42,932 nucleotides of DNA from CAYHPY01 sp964358485. Its GTDB lineage: Bacteria > Elusimicrobiota > Elusimicrobia > UBA1565 > UBA9628. The stretch is from the NCBI GenBank assembly GCA_964358485.1, contig CAYHPY010000024.1, positions 1 to 42,932 on the forward strand, written 5' to 3'. Under the pieces are notes generated by a model that saw only the letters and a program-made list of their open reading frames with translations, searched no databases and had not been told where the DNA came from. Shown here one piece after another: positions 38,400 through 42,932 of this stretch; within the stretch, counting starts at the first letter, position 1, and each line of letters opens with the position of its first letter. A program made the translations under genes and the position numbers.

Positions 38400-39701
38400 C
38401 TAAGCGGCCGCAATGGTCCCGGCCCCGAAATAGGGAACCAGGGCTTTGGGGACCCGAACCGAGCCGTCGGCCTGCTGGAAGTTCTCCAGGATCGCGGCCA
38501 TCAGGCGCCCCACGGCCACGCCGGAGCCGTTGAGGGTATGCACCAATTCGGGCGCCCCTTGCGCCCCGCGCCGAAATCGCGCGTTCATCCGGCGGGCTTG
38601 GAAGTCGCCGCAATCGGAACACGAGGAAATTTCCCGATAGCGGCCTTCCGCGGGCATCCAGACCTCCAGGTCGTAGGTCTTGCGCGAGGCGAACCCGATG
38701 TCGGCCGCGCAGAGCTCGATGACCCGCCACGGCAGTTCCATGGCCTCGAGCACCGCCTGGGCGTCGCGGGTCAGGGTCTCGAGGGCGGCCAGGGAATCCT
38801 CCGGCCTGGCGATCCACACCAGCTCCACTTTATCGAACTGGTGGTTGCGGATCAGTCCTCGAACGTCCTTGCCGTAGGAGCCCGCTTCCTGGCGAAAGCA
38901 CGGGGTGTAGGCCGTCATCTTCATGGGAAGCTTTTCTTCCGCCAAAATCTCGTCCCGGACGATGTTGGTCAGGGGGACCTCGGCGGTCGGAATCAGGTAC
39001 AGGGGGTGGGATTTCTCGCCTTCATTGCTCGCCGTGGCGTAGAGATCCTGCGCGAATTTCGGGAGCTGGCCCGTGCCTTCCAGGATTTCCGGCCGGACCA
39101 GGTAGGGCGGCCAAATTTCCACGTAGCCTTTCCCGGAATGCAGGTCGAGCTGGAAATTAATGATGGCCCGCTCCAGCCGGGCTCCCGCTCCCTTGAGAAG
39201 GGAAAATCGGGAACCTCCGAGCTTGGCCCCCGCGGCGAAATCCAGGATGCCCAGCCTTTCTCCGACCGCCTGATGGTCCAGCGCCTTGAACGCAAGGGGC
39301 TTGGGCTCCAATCCCGTGCGGATGACCGGGTTGTCGGCCTCGCTTTTGCCTTTCGGGACCGATTCATGGGGAAGGTTCGGAAAACCCAGCCCGAGGTCCT
39401 TGACGGCCTTGGCGGCGGCGTTGAGCTCCGCTTCTTTGGCGGGAAGCTCGGTCTTGAGATTGGCGACTTCAGCCATCAGGGCGGCGGCGGCGGCTTCGTC
39501 CTTGGCGGCCTTGGCCTTGCCGATGGCCTGGGAGGCGGCGTTGCGCTTGGAGCGCAGGGCCTCCACCTCGGCCAACAGACGACGATGCTCGGCGTCCGCT
39601 TTGACGAGCTCATCGAAGGCGGCCGCCAGGCGAGAGTTCCGGCTTTCGAGCGCGGCGCGTACTTTTTCGGGCTCTCCCCGAAGGAGCTTGGGGTCGATCA
39701 C
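38400..39701 (-). CDS. serS: Seryl-tRNA synthetase
   Basis: 433-aa class II synthetase charging tRNA-Ser (and tRNA-Sec). An N-terminal coiled-coil arm (about 30-100, rich in Ala, Lys and Glu) grips the tRNA; the core has SRFSLLKGAGARLERAIINF, PTAEVPLTNI, motif 2 CFRQEAGSYGKDVRGLIRNH and motif 3 EISSCSDCGDFQARRMNARF. The C terminus is VPYFGAGTIAAA. The start is GTG 39701, overlapping the upstream stop as GTGA; longer frames upstream are only antisense or other-frame reading. Assignment is firm. Confidence 0.97.
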   Translation of the reverse strand: MIDPKLLRGEPEKVRAALESRNSRLAAAFDELVKADAEHRRLLAEVEALRSKRNAASQAIGKAKAAKDEAAAAALMAEVANLKTELPAKEAELNAAAKAVKDLGLGFPNLPHESVPKGKSEADNPVIRTGLEPKPLAFKALDHQAVGERLGILDFAAGAKLGGSRFSLLKGAGARLERAIINFQLDLHSGKGYVEIWPPYLVRPEILEGTGQLPKFAQDLYATASNEGEKSHPLYLIPTAEVPLTNIVRDEILAEEKLPMKMTAYTPCFRQEAGSYGKDVRGLIRNHQFDKVELVWIARPEDSLAALETLTRDAQAVLEAMELPWRVIELCAADIGFASRKTYDLEVWMPAEGRYREISSCSDCGDFQARRMNARFRRGAQGAPELVHTLNGSGVAVGRLMAAILENFQQADGSVRVPKALVPYFGAGTIAAA

Positions 39702-40213
39702 CGGGTCAGGGGCAGGACGCTCTCCAGGACCTTGATGGTGCGCTCCTTGGCCGCCTGGAGGGGCTCCACCATGACCTGGAGCTTGAGCTGGTCCGGAAAG
39801 AAGCCCGCGCGGTTCATCTTGCGCAGATAGGGCTTGATGAGGGCGTTGGAGTCCAGAGCCACCTCTTGGCGCTGGTTGGCGCCGAGAAAAGGCACGCGCC
39901 TCTGCTCCACCATGAGCGGAACGGCCCAGGCGCCCTCGCCCTTGCCGGCCACCGTGGTCAGCCGCGGCGTGATGCTGTAGCGCAGGACGATGCCTTCCTC
40001 GGCCTGGTTGCCCCGGTTGTAGAGCTTGAGCTGGGCCCGCAGGACTCCCTTGAATAGGCCGTCGGTGGCCTTCAGGTCCGCGACGTCCTCGAACTTGCGC
40101 GCGGGGATGGCCCGGGAGACCTGCCACCGAATGGACTCCAATTCGATCTCGGCCGCGGCGGGAACGGCCGCCGGGCCCAGGAGCAACAGCAGCGCCGCGG
40201 TTTTAAGCCTCAC
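39698..40213 (-). CDS. Secreted/periplasmic protein of unknown function in the gyrA-serS operon
   Basis: 171 aa. Signal peptide (MRLKTAALLLLLGPAAVPAAA) then a beta-rich domain: IELESIRWQVSRAIPARKFE, GVLRAQLKLYNRGNQAEEGI, VLRYSITPRLTTV and VPLMVEQRRVPFLGANQRQE. The order of strands and an exposed NRGNQAEEGI turn resemble immunoglobulin-like envelope proteins, but no family is recognised. Overlaps gyrA by four bases (ATGA) and serS by four (GTGA), so it is translationally tied to two essential genes. Confidence 0.7.
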   Translation of the reverse strand: MRLKTAALLLLLGPAAVPAAAEIELESIRWQVSRAIPARKFEDVADLKATDGLFKGVLRAQLKLYNRGNQAEEGIVLRYSITPRLTTVAGKGEGAWAVPLMVEQRRVPFLGANQRQEVALDSNALIKPYLRKMNRAGFFPDQLKLQVMVEPLQAAKERTIKVLESVLPLTR

Positions 40214-42720
40214 GGCTTGGGGGGCTCGCCTTCCGGGGGCAAGGCCGGGACCACCGCCGGCTCCAGGGCGACGGGGGCCACGCGGGCCACCTTGTCGCCT
40301 TCGTCCAGCTTGACCAGGCGCACGCCCTGGGTATTGCGGGAGATTTCCTTGATGTCCTTGCAGCGCAGGCGGATGGCCTTGCCCTGTTCGGTCATCACCA
40401 TAAGATCGTCATCGTTGGTGACGAGCTTTAGGCCCACCACCGAGCCGTTGCGATCCGTGGCCTTGATCGTGATCACGCCGCCGCCGCCGCGGTGCTGGCC
40501 GCGGTATTCCGACAGCTCCGTGCGCTTGCCGTAGCCGTTCTCGCAGACGGTCAAGAGGGACTTTTTCTCATGGGCGGGCCAGGACTCCATCCCGATGACC
40601 TGGTCGTCCTTGTCCAAGCGGATGCCCCGCACGCCCATGGCGGTGCGGCCCATGGAGCGGACGTCGGTTTCCGGAAAACGGATGGACATGCCTTCCTTGG
40701 TCCCGATCAGCAGTTCGTCGGCGCCGGAGGTGTGCTGGACCTCGACCAAGACGTCGCCCTCGTCCAGCGAGATCGCCCCGATGCCGGAACGCCGGATGTT
40801 CTCGAAGTCCCGCAAGGGGCACTTCTTGACGGTTCCGTTTCTCGTGCACATGACGAGATAGGTTTCCTTGCCTTTTTTCTCCTCGAAGGAGCGGATGGCG
40901 ATGGCCGAGGTGATCTTCTCCTCGTTGGGCAGGGCCAGAAGGTTGACGGCCGCCTTGCCGCGCGAGGTGCGGTTGCCTTCCGGGATTTCGTAGGCCCGCA
41001 GGGCGTACACGCGCCCCCGGGAGGTGAACATGAGCATCGTCGCGTGGGTATCGGTGACGAAGAAGTGCTCAATGAAGTCCTCTTCCTTCACATCGGCGCC
41101 CATGATCCCCTTGCCGCCGCGGCCCTGAGCCTGATAGACGGAAATGGGGGTCCGCTTGACGTAGCCGGAGTTGGAGAGAGACACGATCACCTCTTCCTTG
41201 GTGATCAGATCCTCCAGCGTCATTTCGGCGGCCTCGGTGGTGATCTGGGTGCGTCGCGCCTGCCCGAACTTCTCCTTGACGGCTTCCAATTCCTTGACGA
41301 TGATGGCCATGACCTTCTTGATGTCGCCCAGGATGCTTTTAAGGTCGGCGATCTTTTTCTGGAGCTCGTCGTATTCGGCGCGCAGTTCGTCGACGGACAG
41401 CTTGGTCAACTGGGCCAGGCGCATGTCCAGGATGGATTGGGCCTGGGCCTTGGAGAGGTCGAACTCCTCGATGAGTTTTATTCGGGCCGATTCGGTGTCC
41501 TCGGCGCCGCGGATGATCTTGATCACCCGGTCGAGGTGCTTGAGGGCGATGAGGAAGCCCTCTAAAATATGAGCGCGGTCCAGCGCCTTGCGCAGCTGGA
41601 ACTTGGTCCGCCGGATCACCACGACTTTTCGGTGCTGGACGTAATGCCCGAGCATGTCGCGCACGCCCAGGACCCGGGGGCGGCCGTCCACCAAGGACAG
41701 CAGAATCACCCCGAAGGAGGACTCCATGGTGGTGTGCTTGAAAAGCTGGTTCAAGACGACGTTGGCGTTGCCGTCGCGCTTGACCTCAATGACGACCCGC
41801 ATGCCCTTGCGGTCGCTTTCATCCCGGATATCGGAGATATCCGGGATCTTCTTGTCTCTCACCAGGTCCGCGATCGTTTCCAGCAACGTCGACTTATTAA
41901 CCTGGTAAGGCAGTTCCGTTACGATAATCGCTTGTCGATTGCCCTTGATGTCTTCTATTTCCGTAACGGCTTGAACGCGGATCGAACCCCGGCCCGTCTC
42001 GAAATAATCCCTGATGCCGGATTTTCCCCGGAGGATGCCGCCGGTCGGAAAATCCGGCCCCTTCATAATTTTAAGAAGTTCCTTGGTCTCGATCTTGGGG
42101 TCCTTAATCACCGCCATGACCCCATCGCAGGTCTCCGCCAGGTTGTGCGGGGGGATGTTGGTGGCCATGCCGACGGCGATGCCCGAGGAACCGTTGACGA
42201 TGAGATTGGGAACGCGCGAGGGAAGAACCGTGGGCTCCGTGGTCGTCCCGTCGAAGTTGGCCGTGAAATCCACGGTCTCCTGGTCGATGTCGGCCAGGAC
42301 TTCCTCGGCGACCTTGGACAGGCGCGCCTCGGTGTAGCGGTAGGCCGCGGCCGGGTCCCCGTCGACCGAGCCGAAGTTGCCCTGCCCGTCCACGAGGGGA
42401 TGAAGCAGGGAGAAGGTCTGAACCATGCGCACCAGGGCGTCGTAGACGGCGGAGTCGCCGTGCGGGTGGTATTTTTTAAGCACCTCGCCGACGACGCCGG
42501 CGCACTTGGAATATTTCTTATTGGACGCCAGGCCCTCGGAGTGCATCGCGTACAGGATGCGCCGATGGACGGGCTTGAGCCCGTCGCGGATGTCGGGCAG
42601 AGCGCGCCCCACGATGACCGACATCGAGTAGTCGATGTAGGAGGCCTTCATCTCCGCGCTCAAGTCGCGCGGAATGATGCTGGAGAGCGGCTCGGGCGTG
42701 AGTTCCGGTTGATTGGTCAT
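40210..42720 (-). CDS. gyrA: DNA gyrase subunit A
   Basis: 836-aa type IIA topoisomerase subunit that cuts and rejoins DNA. The catalytic Tyr is in AAAYRYTEARLS; the quinolone region KKYHPHGDSAVYDALVR keeps the usual Ser and Asp, so nothing suggests target-based quinolone resistance. The GyrA-box is YQAQGRGGKGIMG, which marks true gyrase rather than ParC. The C-terminal beta-pinwheel blades follow, and the tail is Pro/Glu/Ala-rich (VALEPAVVPALPPEGEPPKP). The gap to gyrB is ten bases. Length is normal. Confidence 0.98.
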   Translation of the reverse strand: MTNQPELTPEPLSSIIPRDLSAEMKASYIDYSMSVIVGRALPDIRDGLKPVHRRILYAMHSEGLASNKKYSKCAGVVGEVLKKYHPHGDSAVYDALVRMVQTFSLLHPLVDGQGNFGSVDGDPAAAYRYTEARLSKVAEEVLADIDQETVDFTANFDGTTTEPTVLPSRVPNLIVNGSSGIAVGMATNIPPHNLAETCDGVMAVIKDPKIETKELLKIMKGPDFPTGGILRGKSGIRDYFETGRGSIRVQAVTEIEDIKGNRQAIIVTELPYQVNKSTLLETIADLVRDKKIPDISDIRDESDRKGMRVVIEVKRDGNANVVLNQLFKHTTMESSFGVILLSLVDGRPRVLGVRDMLGHYVQHRKVVVIRRTKFQLRKALDRAHILEGFLIALKHLDRVIKIIRGAEDTESARIKLIEEFDLSKAQAQSILDMRLAQLTKLSVDELRAEYDELQKKIADLKSILGDIKKVMAIIVKELEAVKEKFGQARRTQITTEAAEMTLEDLITKEEVIVSLSNSGYVKRTPISVYQAQGRGGKGIMGADVKEEDFIEHFFVTDTHATMLMFTSRGRVYALRAYEIPEGNRTSRGKAAVNLLALPNEEKITSAIAIRSFEEKKGKETYLVMCTRNGTVKKCPLRDFENIRRSGIGAISLDEGDVLVEVQHTSGADELLIGTKEGMSIRFPETDVRSMGRTAMGVRGIRLDKDDQVIGMESWPAHEKKSLLTVCENGYGKRTELSEYRGQHRGGGGVITIKATDRNGSVVGLKLVTNDDDLMVMTEQGKAIRLRCKDIKEISRNTQGVRLVKLDEGDKVARVAPVALEPAVVPALPPEGEPPKP

Positions 42721-42730
42721 GGGTTCATTC

Positions 42731-42932
42731 TCAGATGTCGAGGTTCTTGACTTCCTTGGCGTGTTTCTCGATGAAGGCGCGGCGCGGCTCGACCTTGTCG
42801 CCCATCAAAGTCGTGAAGGCGAGCTCCGCCTCGGCGGGCTCATCGATGACGACTTTCAGGAGCTTGCGGCGCTTGGGATCCATGGTGGTCTCCCATAGCT
42901 GTTCCGGGTTCATCTCCCCGAGGCCTTTGTAC
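42731..42932 (-). CDS. gyrB: DNA gyrase subunit B (C-terminal end only)
   Basis: Last 66 codons of gyrB: the 5' part lies beyond the window. YKGLGEMNPEQLWETTMDP is the C-terminal TOPRIM-associated hallmark, followed by LMGDKVEPRRAFIEKHA and ending VKNLDI. It precedes gyrA in the same direction with ten bases between, the usual gyrB-gyrA order. Confidence 0.95.
   Translation of the reverse strand, partial: YKGLGEMNPEQLWETTMDPKRRKLLKVVIDEPAEAELAFTTLMGDKVEPRRAFIEKHAKEVKNLDI

Noticed and set aside
38285..38402. Short frame after serS ending LAEKFTIESTAVKGVKISGA..., about 40 codons, minus strand
   Set aside because: Codon pattern looks protein-like, but there is no ATG/GTG start or ribosome-binding site after serS and no family match by eye; might be a gene remnant.
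1..42932. CRISPR array, insertion-sequence transposase, integrase, rRNA
   Set aside because: No regularly spaced direct repeats, no transposase or integrase motifs, and no rRNA-like sequence seen in either strand.

Overview
The window is a GC-rich, gene-dense bacterial chromosome segment with housekeeping genes throughout: gyrB end, gyrA, serS, parA-parB, asd, transaldolase, queC and one tRNA. There is no rRNA, CRISPR array, phage or plasmid module. Several exported or membrane proteins carry a signal peptide followed by a long Pro/Ala/Ser-rich stretch before the folded part. Together with the general gene mix this suggests an uncultured lineage such as Elusimicrobiota, but that placement is an impression and would need a gyrA/serS/parB phylogeny.

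Layout. 1-6028: adenosine deaminase (cut by the window edge), a secreted HExxH protein with an apparent frameshift, transaldolase, a SAM methyltransferase, a QueC-like protein, a DUF4846 protein and a zinc-ribbon membrane protein. 6102-9619: a lipid-flavoured group of two membrane di-iron hydroxylases, a ceramidase-like membrane hydrolase, a Crp/Fnr-type regulator with a perfect 16-bp palindrome over its start codon, and a CAU tRNA. 9672-15417: a MORN-like exported protein, an APH-fold kinase, hypothetical proteins, a TPR/HEAT protein and a TatD nuclease gene carrying two strong internal palindromes. 15435-16884: an AT-richer Fic protein with two inverted repeats around its promoter.

16910-20615 (minus): aldehyde dehydrogenase, SDR, a small unknown protein and a secreted degenerate HAD protein. 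20725-24239 (plus): a tightly packed polyamine-type operon (deoxyhypusine-synthase-like SpeY, agmatinase-like ureohydrolase, acetylpolyamine-amidohydrolase/HDAC-like enzyme, HAD phosphatase). 24330-28351: OsmC, TerC, a secreted Cys/His/Asp protein and an MFS transporter with a large exported N-terminal extension. 28437-28751 is a 315-bp noncoding element with perfect 33-bp terminal inverted repeats, its interior tiled by three further inverted repeats. It abuts a glutamine-synthetase-like gene (probably a gamma-glutamyl-polyamine/amine ligase) whose promoter predicts a leaderless mRNA.

30274-37206 looks like one transcription unit from a good sigma70-type promoter to a strong terminator: a stand-alone LAGLIDADG protein, parA, parB, a secreted unknown, asd, a membrane unknown, a cyclophilin-like protein and a TrmJ-like RNA methyltransferase, nearly all overlapping or within a few bases. 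37222-38219 is a small module of a cysteine-containing MarR regulator flanked by two paralogous mini-proteins (60 and 54 aa) with Cys clusters and one membrane helix; one of the two was not obvious from ORF size. 38400-42932 (minus) is gyrB-gyrA-unknown-serS, closely packed or overlapping.

The strongest candidates for something undescribed are the multi-branched palindromic element, the LAGLIDADG-parAB unit, and the MarR/mini-protein module.
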